60,313 bases of DNA, taken from NCBI GenBank assembly GCA_964444825.1, contig CAYUIS010000007.1, forward strand, positions 1-60,313, read 5' to 3'. This DNA is from CAYUIS01 sp964444825. GTDB lineage: Bacteria; Chloroflexota; Anaerolineae; B4-G1. This document shows, in pieces, positions 1-8,180 of the stretch. Made by a program: the position numbers and the translations under genes. How positions within the stretch are numbered: position 1 is the stretch's first letter; every line of letters begins with the position of its first letter. The notes beneath the pieces were generated by a model. It was not told the origin of the DNA and searched no databases. It saw only the letters and a list, made by a program, of their open reading frames with translations.

Positions 1-59
1 TTTATTCGTGAGGCAACGATACTCTTTCGGTACACTTTATAGTGAGTCAATTCGGGCAG

Positions 60-88
60 TTGACACCTGGTAGATTCGTGAATATAAT
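60..88 (+). promoter_or_regulatory. Consensus sigma70 promoter of the ABC transporter locus
   Basis: TTGACA at 60-65 and TATAAT at 83-88 are separated by exactly 17 bases, so both hexamers and the spacer match the housekeeping consensus perfectly. Transcription should start near 95, giving a leader of about 240 bases before the binding-protein start at 335. The leader contains an imperfect hairpin (CCCCGTTCCAATT near 102 with AATTGAAGGGG near 127) but no riboswitch class I recognise. No other gene is supported in 1-334. Confidence 0.8.
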
Positions 89-334
89 CGGTCCATGTGA
101 TCCCCGTTCCAATTGCGATATGGTGTAATTGAAGGGGAGATGTACATATCCGTGTGGTCTGTTGCCCTCTGATTGGCGCTTTGGTCCGTACCGTCTCATT
201 GGGAGAGATATCTGCTTCGAACAATAGCCCACTGCACTTCTCATTCGGACAAGGAGGTGATGCCAAGGAACCGATACTAACCTTGTCGATCGACTAATTG
301 TGTACAGACATCTCAAAAACTAAAGGAGAAGAGA

Positions 335-1517
335 ATGCCAATCTATAGGAACAAGCTAACGGGCGTGTTGCTCAGTATTCTGATCATCGTGGGGATGGTC
401 CTGACCGCCTGTGGCGGCGCGGAAGAGGCCACCCCCCCACCTGCTCCCCCTGAGCCAGAACCCACCGAGGAGGTCATGGAGGAGCCTGAGGCCGGAGACC
501 TGCTGGACGAGGTGATGGAGGCCGGTGTGCTGCTCGTCTCCAGCGATCCCAACTATGCCCCCCAGAGCTTTCTCAACGNNNNNNNNNNNNNNNNNNNNNN
601 NNNNNNNNNNNNNNNNNNNNNNNNNNNNNNNNNNNNNNNNNNNNNNNNNNNNNNNNNNNNNNNNNNNNNNNNNNNNNNTGACCGATCTCTCGCTCGAGTG
701 GTACGGCATTGACTACACCACGGTGGTCGCGCCAGAAGCAGGAGGCGACCTACTGGACGAGGTGATGGAGGCTGGTGTGCTGCTCGTCTCCAGCGATCCC
801 AACTATGCCCCCCAGAGCTTTCTCAACGACGATGGCGAACTGGATGGCTTTGACGTCGACGTGGCCAAGGAGGTCGCCGAACGGCTGGGCGTCGACATCG
901 AGTTCGTGACCCCCGATTGGGACATGATCGTCGGCGGTAACTGGAGCGCCCGCTGGGACGTCAGCATCGGCTCTATGACGCCCACCGAGCCTCGCTCCGA
1001 GGTCCTGTGGTTCACCGATCCCTACTACTATGTGCCCGCTTCCTTCGCCGTCCACATGGACAACACCGACATCACCTCGGTGGACGACCTGGCAGGCAAG
1101 ACGATCGGTCTTGGCACCGCCACCACCTACGAGTCCTATCTGAACAAGGAACTGGCCATGATGGGCGGCGGCGAAATCGCCTACGACCCACCCTCAGGCA
1201 TCGACATCAAGCCCTACCCCACCGATGCGGAGGCCATTCAGGACCTGGCGCTGGGTGATGGCGTGCGCCTGGACGCCGTCATGTCGGCCCAGCCTACCAT
1301 CCAGTCGGCGATCGACAGTGGCGTCGATCTCAAGTACGTGGGCACTCCCGCCTTCTACGAACCGCTGATCTTTGCCCTGGACAAGAGCCGTGGCCCGTCC
1401 GACAGGCTGTTGGCCAAGCTGAACGACATCCTGGCCGAGATGCACGGGGACGGCACGCTGACCGATCTCTCGCTCGAGTGGTACGGCATTGACTACACCA
1501 CGGTGGTCGCGCCTTAA
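335..1517 (+). CDS. Amino-acid ABC transporter substrate-binding lipoprotein with two tandem binding domains (interrupted by a scaffold gap)
   Basis: This is an extracytoplasmic solute-binding lipoprotein of the polar amino-acid (family 3) type. The start at 335 has a ribosome site AAGGAGAA at 323-330. Residues 1-26 form a lipoprotein signal ending in LTAC, so Cys26 should be lipidated. A Pro/Glu-rich linker follows, then the domain opening GDLLDEVMEAGVLLVSSDP. A run of 100 N (579-678) breaks the gene. After the gap the end of a first domain (LEWYGIDYTTVVAP) is followed directly by a second, complete binding domain (about 735-1517) with the usual motifs DGFDVDVAKEVAERLGV and DVSIGSMTPTEPRSE. 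If the gap holds a 630-base copy of 829-1458, both halves fall in one frame and the protein is 570 residues with two identical domains. The downstream permease and ATPase support a role in amino-acid uptake. The substrate cannot be named. Family assignment is firm; the doubled structure rests on the gap reconstruction. Confidence 0.85.
579..678. other. Scaffold gap (100 N) over a collapsed repeat
   Basis: Exactly 100 N, a conventional placeholder. The last 55 bases before it (524-578) equal 774-828, and the base before differs (C at 523, T at 773). The first 55 bases after it (679-733) equal 1459-1513, and the next base differs. This is the pattern left when an assembler with k=55 collapses two identical copies of the 740-base segment 774-1513. 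The true missing sequence is then about 630 bases, a copy of 829-1458. Confidence 0.8.
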
Positions 1518-2045
1518 TGGGCCGCCCACTGCCTGTGGTGAGCAGCGCCGAACGAACTGAAACAGGCTCGTTCTAGTCAGTTTTTGGTACGAGTTACTCG
1601 CAGCCCTCATCCAGGGAGCGGAGGAATAAAGCACCATCGCTTGGAACACAGATGCTCTGTGACGACGATCCACGAGATGGGGGCTGCGATTCACCAGCAT
1701 AGCAAGATCCGTACGGTTGGAGGTCATCTATTGAAAGCTTCAGAATGAACCTGGGCGTCGCCCTAACGCCCATCGTCCCTGCTTTCTCCACGCATTGTGC
1801 CATCAACATAGCCATACCTCATCTTTGCAGGGTCGGAAATAGCGCTAGTCTCCCTCTTGGGTGTTGTTGCTCTCAAGGGATCGGCAGATCCCGCCCATGC
1901 GCCGGATATGGCTATCCGCCGCGAGCAGAGCGGCGTAGGTAGGGTCTGGCGCGGCCGCCGCAGGCCAACAACACGCCACAGGGGGACTACCAAAGTAGCA
2001 GACCGCACAAAAGTCCGACAAGAACCGTACGAAAGGAGGAATAGC
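1518..2045. other. Intergenic stretch between binding protein and permease, no gene seen
   Basis: No credible coding sequence was found in these 528 bases. GAACGA at 1550-1555 can pair with TCGTTC at 1568-1573, followed closely by a run of T (1581-1585), and may act as a weak terminator that lowers permease expression relative to the binding protein. A small hairpin GGGCGT/ACGCCC lies near 1753-1771. A strong ribosome site (AAAGGAGG) ends the region before the GTG at 2046. I found no convincing promoter. Confidence 0.4.
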
Positions 2046-4223
2046 GTGAACTCATCCGATGATTCTATGGCCCAACCTCTCCCTCAAGCGGTCAAATTGC
2101 CCCTGATCCTTATCGCAATCACCGTTGTCCTGAGCCTGCTCTATGCCATCCAGCATTTTGTCGGTGGCCCAATCCGTCTGGCGGTGGTCAACGAGATCTA
2201 CGACATGGTCCTCAGCCCCAACAGCTCGATCATCGCGGCTGGCGTCGACGATGGGACGGTGCGCCTGTGGGATACCAGGTTTGGTTGGGCGGAAAGTACA
2301 CTTTCCGGTCACCGTGGCCCCGTCACTGGCGTCGCCTTTACGCCAGATAGCTCAACCCTGATCTCGGCGGGCCACGATGGAAAAGTGCTGCTGTGGGACG
2401 TGGCCAACGGTCAAATCAGACAGGAGTTGGATGCTGGCGGCATGGCACTGAACGATATGTCGTTGGCGGCCGATGGCTCGGTACTGGCCACCGTGGGTGA
2501 GGATGGCGTGGTCCGCGTGTTCGAGGTAGCGTCAGGGCAGATGATCCAATCCATTGGCCCAAACGCGAACACCAGGCTGGCCGTAGCCGTCAGCGCCGAT
2601 GGCACTCTGGTTGCATCCGACGATGGCCCGAGTATCCGGATCTGGGATGCCCATACCGGCGATCCGATACGGACGTTACAAAGCTACTGTGAGGAAGAGC
2701 AACTGGCGACTCGGGAGGAATGCGACGTCGCTGACGAGGACTGGATGGGCCACGAGAAAGAGGTGACCGCCCTGGCCTTTAGCCCCGACGGCGAGATCCT
2801 GGCCTCAGGCAGCGCCGACACGACGATCGTCTTCTGGGAAGTGGAAACCGGCAAAGTAGAGTGGCCATCCATCGGTCACTGGTCGGCTGTGAACAAGCTG
2901 GTATTCCACCCAGACGGCGACGCGATGCTGTCGGGGGGCGCAGATAACAAAATCCGCACCTGGCGACTGCCAGGAGGCAAGAGCACGGCTTACTACGAAG
3001 GTCATCTGAGCGGAGTGAGCAGCGTGGCCTATGGATGGGACCCAGAGACGATCCTGTCAGCCGGACAGGACGGAACAGTCCGGGTGTGGGAGACCGCCAA
3101 TCAGAAAACCACCTACATCGCGTGGACGCGGCTCGGGCTGCAGCGCACGTGGGGCAGACTCCTGCGCAACTGGATGTTGGTCAGTGGCCTGTTAGGGCTG
3201 GTCGCTCTATGGGGATTGTGGAAGGCCCAGCCCTGGGGACACCTGCTCGCCCTGCTTGTCTTTATCTTGGGGCCGGTCGTCGTGCTAGGGCTCCCGCTGC
3301 TGGAGGTTCTCACGTATCCTCTCTCGCTCGGCGTGCAACTCCAGATTGCCTGGCCCCTACTTGCACTGGCTGTATGGTACGCTGTGGTAGTTTACAATCT
3401 GATGCAGGATTCAGTGGCCGTGTACTACGAAGCGGCACAGTCCCTGTCCCTATCCCAAAAGCTGATGGTCAGCCAGCGGACGGTCAGAACCCGCGCAGGG
3501 ATCTTTACCACTGCGGTCTGGATCCTGGTTTTGGTGCTCCTATACTCGGTATTACGGCGCTTCAATCTTGATGTTGCCTTCATGGGGCACTTTTTCTCGT
3601 TCATCATGCAGGGTTCATGGATAACCGTGCGTGTCTCGGCGATCTCGATCATTCTGGCTGTGATCCTAGCCCTGCTGGGCGCGTTGGGGCGGTTGTCCAA
3701 AAACCCCTTTGCCAACGGCATCTCTGGGTTTTACATCTCTCTTATCCGGGGCACGCCGTTGCTGGTGCAGGTCTATATCTGGTACCTGGGCCTCCCGCGC
3801 GTGAACATTGTCCTACCGGGAGAACTGGCCGGCATCCTGGCGCTGGGGGTCAACTATGGCGCTTATATGACCGAGATCTTTCGGGCCGGGATCCAAGCTA
3901 TCGGCAAAGGACAGCACGAGGCGGCCGAGGCGTTGGGCATGTCGCGGGCACAACTCTACCGACGTATCGTCCTACCTCAGGCGTTCCGCATCGTCATCCC
4001 CCCCATCGGTAACCAGTTCATCGCGATGATGAAGGACTCTTCACTGGTGTCGTTGATGAGCATTTGGGAGCTCTCCTATCGAGCACAAAAGATCGGCCGC
4101 CAGTATTTCCGATCGCTAGAGACCTTTATGATCGCTGCCGCGTTTTACTGGATCTTGACCGTGATCTTCCAGTCCCTCCAGGGTAAGTTGGAGGAATATA
4201 TGGCCCGGAGCGAAAGGAGATAG
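2046..4223 (+). CDS. Amino-acid ABC transporter permease fused to a seven-bladed WD40 propeller
   Basis: The 725-residue protein starts at GTG 2046, chosen because AAAGGAGG lies just upstream. After one membrane span (about residues 15-38) come seven WD40 blades (about 48-358), each ending in a recognisable variant: DGTVRLWD, DGKVLLWD, DGVVRVFE, GPSIRIWD, TTIVFWE, NKIRTWR and DGTVRVWE. Three spans follow (about 375-455), then a HisM/GlnP-type permease domain (about 485-720). That domain holds the ATPase-coupling loop EAAEALGMSRAQLYRRIVLP (near 624) and the signature SLIRGTPLLVQ. Ordinary permeases of this family are about 220-320 residues and lack a propeller, so this is a fusion. It lies between the binding protein and the ATPase, whose start is 4 bases past this stop. 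Propeller sidedness is unclear: the arginine-rich flank after it (RTWGRLLRNW) suggests the cytoplasm, while a simple N-in reading of the first span suggests outside. Permease function is firm; the propeller's role is unknown. Confidence 0.92.
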   Translation: MNSSDDSMAQPLPQAVKLPLILIAITVVLSLLYAIQHFVGGPIRLAVVNEIYDMVLSPNSSIIAAGVDDGTVRLWDTRFGWAESTLSGHRGPVTGVAFTPDSSTLISAGHDGKVLLWDVANGQIRQELDAGGMALNDMSLAADGSVLATVGEDGVVRVFEVASGQMIQSIGPNANTRLAVAVSADGTLVASDDGPSIRIWDAHTGDPIRTLQSYCEEEQLATREECDVADEDWMGHEKEVTALAFSPDGEILASGSADTTIVFWEVETGKVEWPSIGHWSAVNKLVFHPDGDAMLSGGADNKIRTWRLPGGKSTAYYEGHLSGVSSVAYGWDPETILSAGQDGTVRVWETANQKTTYIAWTRLGLQRTWGRLLRNWMLVSGLLGLVALWGLWKAQPWGHLLALLVFILGPVVVLGLPLLEVLTYPLSLGVQLQIAWPLLALAVWYAVVVYNLMQDSVAVYYEAAQSLSLSQKLMVSQRTVRTRAGIFTTAVWILVLVLLYSVLRRFNLDVAFMGHFFSFIMQGSWITVRVSAISIILAVILALLGALGRLSKNPFANGISGFYISLIRGTPLLVQVYIWYLGLPRVNIVLPGELAGILALGVNYGAYMTEIFRAGIQAIGKGQHEAAEALGMSRAQLYRRIVLPQAFRIVIPPIGNQFIAMMKDSSLVSLMSIWELSYRAQKIGRQYFRSLETFMIAAAFYWILTVIFQSLQGKLEEYMARSERR

Positions 4224-4227
4224 GCTG

Positions 4228-4980
4228 ATGACCAAACCGATTATCAAGGTACGCGGTCTACACAAGTATTTTGGACCTCTACACGTCATCAGGGGGGTAG
4301 ATCTGGATGTGATGCCCGGTGAAGTGGTCGTCGTCATCGGACCGTCGGGTGGGGGAAAAAGCACATTTCTACGCTGCCTCAACTTTCTGGAGGAGCCTTC
4401 GGCTGGCACTATCGAGGTGGATGACCTCGAGGTCAACGCCGGAGCGTCGCTACGCCAGCAGCGCAGGAGCATCCGTGAACTCCGCCAGAAGGCAGGGATG
4501 GTATTTCAGGCATTTAACCTCTTTCCTCATATGACAGCCCTGGAGAACACCATCGAAGGGCCCGTCACTGTCAAAGGTCTACCCAAGGAACAAGCCATCG
4601 TCAAGGCGGAGGAATTACTGGAGTGGGTGGGCCTTTCGGACAAGCGGGATGAATATCCCTCCCGCTTGTCGGGGGGGCAACAACAGCGGGTGGCTATCGC
4701 CCGGGCCCTGTGTATGGAGCCCAAGATCATGCTGTTCGACGAGCCCACGTCAGCCCTCGACCCAGAGTTGATCGCCGAGGTAGTCGAGGTGATGGAGCGA
4801 CTGGCCAACCAGGGTATGACGATGGTGGTGGTCACCCACGAGCTCCACTTTGCCCGGGACGTGTCGGATCGGGTCATCCTCATGGCGGATGGAGGTTGGG
4901 CAGAGATTGCGCCTCCCGACGAACTGTTCACCAACCCCAAGGAGGAGCGCACCCGCCAGTTCCTGGCGCATATTCTATAG
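4228..4980 (+). CDS. glnQ: Polar amino-acid ABC transporter ATP-binding protein
   Basis: The 250-residue cytoplasmic ATPase powers amino-acid import. It has Walker A GPSGGGKS (catalytic Lys44), Q-loop QAFNLFPHM, signature LSGGQ (147-151), Walker B IMLFDEP (Asp171-Glu172) and H-loop VVTHE, all intact. Length and motif order match the GlnQ/HisP/ArtP group. The gene starts 4 bases after the permease stop, with its ribosome site (AAAGGAGA) inside the permease end, so the two are co-translated. The symbol describes the family; the substrate is not proven to be glutamine. Confidence 0.93.
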   Translation: MTKPIIKVRGLHKYFGPLHVIRGVDLDVMPGEVVVVIGPSGGGKSTFLRCLNFLEEPSAGTIEVDDLEVNAGASLRQQRRSIRELRQKAGMVFQAFNLFPHMTALENTIEGPVTVKGLPKEQAIVKAEELLEWVGLSDKRDEYPSRLSGGQQQRVAIARALCMEPKIMLFDEPTSALDPELIAEVVEVMERLANQGMTMVVVTHELHFARDVSDRVILMADGGWAEIAPPDELFTNPKEERTRQFLAHIL

Positions 4981-5037
4981 AAAGGTGAGCGGCAGCAACA
5001 CAGCGCAGTCTGAGGTGCCATGTATCTATCTTGATGC

Positions 5038-5112
5038 ATGGCGCCTTGTCAGAAGGAACACACCAGCCGCTTCCTGGCACACTTCCGAGAGGTTGTAGCT
5101 GGTCCTGAGGCG
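5038..5112 (+). pseudogene. Possible remnant of an ABC ATPase C-terminus
   Basis: The frame at about 5050-5088 reads KEHTSRFLAHF, resembling the C-terminus of the ATPase just upstream (KEERTRQFLAHIL, ending at 4980). No ATPase body precedes it. This may be the tail of a decayed duplicate of the gene. The match is short and could be chance. Confidence 0.3.
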
Positions 5113-5157
5113 CCCCCCGAGTATGTCGAGGGGGCGCCCCCCGAGTATATCGAAGGG
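5110..5157 (+). repeat. 24-base tandem repeat with GC-rich hairpin before the ParB/USP gene
   Basis: Two near-identical 24-base units (5110-5133 and 5134-5157) begin GCGCCCCCCGAGTAT. GCGCCCCC at 5110-5117 can pair with GGGGGCGC at 5130-5137. The element lies between the transporter genes and the start at 5171 and could act as an attenuator or mRNA boundary. No T-run follows, so it is not a standard terminator. Confidence 0.55.
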
Positions 5158-5170
5158 CGGAGACGAAGGG

Positions 5171-6904
5171 ATGGTCAGTGGAGAGATCTCACCAGCGTTG
5201 CAGGACTTTCGTCGCGCGCGCAGTCGGGCGACGTTGCAGCAGATTTTGGCTCGCCTAACCGGCCGGTCGGCTGATCTACTCTCCTACGAAGAAGTGCGCC
5301 AAAAGCTCAAAGCTACGGGAGTGGGACAGCGGAAACTCGAGGAGATCCCCCTGGATTCGATCGTCGGCAGCGTTGGGCGCTACCACGACTTTACGCGCAG
5401 CTTTTTGCCGCGCCAGGACAGTGACGAGGGCCGCTGGACAAGGGTCAGAAAGGCGATGACCAGCCCAAAGCCAATGCCGCCAATAGAGGTCTATCAGATC
5501 GGCCAGGTCTACTTTGTGCTGGATGGCAATCACCGCGTGTCGGTCGCCCGGCAGCTTGGCGACACCCACATCCCAGCTTGTGTGACAGAGGTTCACACAA
5601 AGGTGCCCTTGTCGCCCGACGTCAAGCCTGATGATCTGATCCTGAAGGCCGAGTATACCGACTTTTTGGAGGACACTCACCTGGATACACTCCGCCCACA
5701 GTCGGACCTGAGCGTGACCGCACCGGGACAGTATCAGGCGCTCCAGGAGCACATCAAGGTGCACCACCACTTTCTGACCCTGCTTCAGGAGCGAGATGTC
5801 CCCTACGAGGAAGCGGCGACTGATTGGTACGATGAGGTCTATCTGCCAACCGTGCGGGTGATTCGGGAACGGGGCACTCTGCGAGACTTTCCCGGGCGGA
5901 CAGAGACCGATCTCTACCTGTGGGTTTCTGAACACCGGGCCGAGCTAGAGAGAGAGTTGGGCTGGGAGGTCGAACCGGAAACAGCGGCTGTCGATCTGAC
6001 CGCACGGTTCAGCCCAAAACCGCAGCGCGTCGTCGCTCGGGTAGGAGGGCAAATCCTCGACGCGGTGACGCCTGATGAGGTTGGGGCGGGACCGCCGCCG
6101 GGACAATGGCGGCGAGAACGGTTGGCGGCTCGGCAGGCCGATCATATGTTTGCGGATGTGTTGGTCGCCATTAACGGGGAGGAGGCAGGCTGGTTTGCCC
6201 TGGAACACGCACTTTTCGTGGCCCAGCATGAAAAAGCACGCGTGCACGGCCTGCACGTTCTACCGTCAAGCACCCCCATGGAAAGCGCGGCAACTCGGGC
6301 TGTGAGGGCTGAGTTCGACCGGCGTTGCCAAGCGGCTGGTGCGCCGGGCGAGATGGCCATCGAGACTGGAGAAGTGGCACGCAACTTGTGCGAGCGTGCA
6401 CGGTGGACCGATCTGGTCATCCTTAGCCTAAGCTATCCCCCAGCACCCCAACCCGTCGCGCGACTCGGTTCCGGATTGAGCACCATCATACGGCGCTGCC
6501 CCAGGCCTGTGTTGACCGTTCCCGAGGGCTCACCCCGGCTACAGCGGGCACTGTTGGCCTACGATGGCAGCCCCAAGTCAGAGGAAGCGCTCTTCGTCGC
6601 CACCTATTTGTCGGTCCGTTGGAGCATTCCCCTGGTCGTGCTGACTGTCATAGAAATGGGTCGCACTACGGCGGACACATTAAAACGGGCTCAAGGGTAC
6701 CTAGAGATGCAAGGAGGGCTTGCTACATTCATAAAAGAGCAGGGGCGTGTCGCCGAGGTAACCATCAGGACGGCCGAGGAGCAGGCGTGCGACCTGATCA
6801 TTATGGGAGGCTACGGGTTCAGCCCGGTGATGGAGATCGTGCTTGGTAGCGCAGTGGATGAAGTACTACGCACCAGTCGGCGACCAGTGCTGATCTGTCG
6901 GTAG
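5171..6904 (+). CDS. ParB-like domain fused to two universal stress protein domains
   Basis: The 577-residue cytoplasmic protein uses ATG 5171. An upstream in-frame ATG at 5123 falls inside the tandem repeat and has no ribosome site. Residues about 55-150 resemble the ParB/sulfiredoxin-like fold, with PLDSIVGSVGRY and the motif DGNHRVSVARQ (Asp118 onward). A linker of about 170 residues follows. Two UspA domains lie at about 325-450 and 456-577. The second keeps the nucleotide-binding pattern (MGGYGF, then GSAVDEVLR and PVLICR). The first ends in LGSGLSTIIRRCPRPVLTV and looks degenerate in its first glycines. It follows the transporter genes after 190 bases and precedes the next gene by 17 bases. 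A nucleotide-sensing stress role is inferred; no reaction can be assigned, and ParB-type segregation is unlikely because no ParA or helix-turn-helix is present. Confidence 0.8.
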   Translation: MVSGEISPALQDFRRARSRATLQQILARLTGRSADLLSYEEVRQKLKATGVGQRKLEEIPLDSIVGSVGRYHDFTRSFLPRQDSDEGRWTRVRKAMTSPKPMPPIEVYQIGQVYFVLDGNHRVSVARQLGDTHIPACVTEVHTKVPLSPDVKPDDLILKAEYTDFLEDTHLDTLRPQSDLSVTAPGQYQALQEHIKVHHHFLTLLQERDVPYEEAATDWYDEVYLPTVRVIRERGTLRDFPGRTETDLYLWVSEHRAELERELGWEVEPETAAVDLTARFSPKPQRVVARVGGQILDAVTPDEVGAGPPPGQWRRERLAARQADHMFADVLVAINGEEAGWFALEHALFVAQHEKARVHGLHVLPSSTPMESAATRAVRAEFDRRCQAAGAPGEMAIETGEVARNLCERARWTDLVILSLSYPPAPQPVARLGSGLSTIIRRCPRPVLTVPEGSPRLQRALLAYDGSPKSEEALFVATYLSVRWSIPLVVLTVIEMGRTTADTLKRAQGYLEMQGGLATFIKEQGRVAEVTIRTAEEQACDLIIMGGYGFSPVMEIVLGSAVDEVLRTSRRPVLICR

Positions 6905-6921
6905 ATAGGTGGCAGGCAACG

Positions 6922-8160
6922 GTGAAAAGGACGAGAAAACGAGGCGAGATCGAAGCCCGGTTGGAGCGGGGCATCGAGGCAGCTCGGGCAGGCGATAGGA
7001 AACGCGCCCGCCACCACTTTATCCACGTCATCGAATTGGATCAGTACAACGAGCAGGCATGGCTGTGGCTAAACGAGGTTGTCGAGAGCGTGGCCGACAG
7101 ACGGGTGTGCCTGGAGAACATCCTGCTCATTGACCCAAGCAATACCAGTGCTGCGGCCGAGCTCGAGCACCTGCTGCGGCAACCGAGGGACCGGTCAGCT
7201 CCACCCTCAGCGCTGCCCTACCTGACTGCGTTGGGAGAGTGGGAGGAGCAAGGGGAATGGGAGTGGAGGGGGAAACAAGATGAGGCTGATGAATTCGTGC
7301 CTCGTGTCTCTTCCCGCGACGTCCCTTCTCCACCAACCGGGCAAGTGTGCGTGCACTGTGGTTACCGCAACCCTGGCTGGGTCTTTATCTGCGACCGGTG
7401 TGGGGGTGATCTACGCCCTGCAGACCTGCGCCAGGCTGTCAGCTCGGGCTCCAAGCCGCGCGACCGGGACGCTGCCACCCTGGTAGCAGCGTGGGGCGGT
7501 CTGCTCACGTTCAACCCGCTCTTTGCCTTCCAACCGGAAATCGAACTGGCATCCTGGGGGCGCAGCCTGGCGGCGCTATTTCTGGCGGCGTCCTTTGCCT
7601 CCATCTGGCGCGCGGTGATGAGCACGGCACCGGAATTCGCATCGGGTACGGCTGGGCCCTGGAGACAGGTAACTGTCACCATCCTTCGCTGTGCGATAGA
7701 GACACTAGCACCGGCCTTGCTCCTTTCGCTGGTCTGGGTGCCCATCGCCCTGCTCTCGTGGACAGTGACACGCCTGGTGGGCGGTCGGCAGAACCTAAAG
7801 AGACACGCTCACCTGACGGCGGTCGCCTTCTCCGGCTGGTTCATCCTGACCGCTCTGTTGGTACTGCTCCTGACCGTCGTTCCGGACCTATTGGAGGTGG
7901 ACGGTGCCAGTCGCTTCGCCACGAGCCTCCAGGCATTGCCTGCCCTCGTCGGCGCGGTCGCTGGCCTGATCGGGTTCGTGTGGCTGATCCAGGCCATCCA
8001 GACCGCCCACCGCCTTCCGCCGGCGCGCACGCTCCTGGCGGCGTTCCTCGTCGCCACGCTGTGTGTCGCTCTCCTGTTCGGCCTCGACGTACTCTTCAGC
8101 GAATGGCTCACCAGGCTGGCAGACATGCTGCTGATTCCCTTTGTGCCCTGCCCAGGCTAG
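6922..8160 (+). CDS. TPR-like / zinc-ribbon / multi-span membrane protein (Yip1-like)
   Basis: The 412-residue protein starts at GTG 6922, 17 bases after the ParB/USP gene, so it is probably co-transcribed. Residues about 8-85 form a helical tetratricopeptide-like region (GIEAARAGDRKRARHHFIHVIELD). A zinc ribbon follows with Cys143, Cys146, Cys157 and Cys160 (CVHC, then CDRC). The C-terminal half (about 185-410) has five or so hydrophobic segments resembling the Yip1/YIF family. It is probably an inner-membrane protein with cytoplasmic N-terminal modules. Its function is unknown and the Yip1 assignment is by general look only. Confidence 0.65.
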   Translation: MKRTRKRGEIEARLERGIEAARAGDRKRARHHFIHVIELDQYNEQAWLWLNEVVESVADRRVCLENILLIDPSNTSAAAELEHLLRQPRDRSAPPSALPYLTALGEWEEQGEWEWRGKQDEADEFVPRVSSRDVPSPPTGQVCVHCGYRNPGWVFICDRCGGDLRPADLRQAVSSGSKPRDRDAATLVAAWGGLLTFNPLFAFQPEIELASWGRSLAALFLAASFASIWRAVMSTAPEFASGTAGPWRQVTVTILRCAIETLAPALLLSLVWVPIALLSWTVTRLVGGRQNLKRHAHLTAVAFSGWFILTALLVLLLTVVPDLLEVDGASRFATSLQALPALVGAVAGLIGFVWLIQAIQTAHRLPPARTLLAAFLVATLCVALLFGLDVLFSEWLTRLADMLLIPFVPCPG

Positions 8161-8180
8161 GGGAACGAGAGTTAACGGCT

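Noticed and set aside
47..316. Minus-strand 89-codon open frame
   Set aside because: It overlaps a perfect plus-strand promoter and leader and has no recognisable protein features.
5123..5170. Upstream ATG (5123) as start of the ParB/USP protein
   Set aside because: It lies inside a tandem repeat without a ribosome site, and the extra residues (RPPSISKGG) are repeat-encoded.
5171..6904. Chromosome-partitioning ParB and nearby origin
   Set aside because: There is no ParA, helix-turn-helix or parS-like site. The fusion to UspA domains points to another role.
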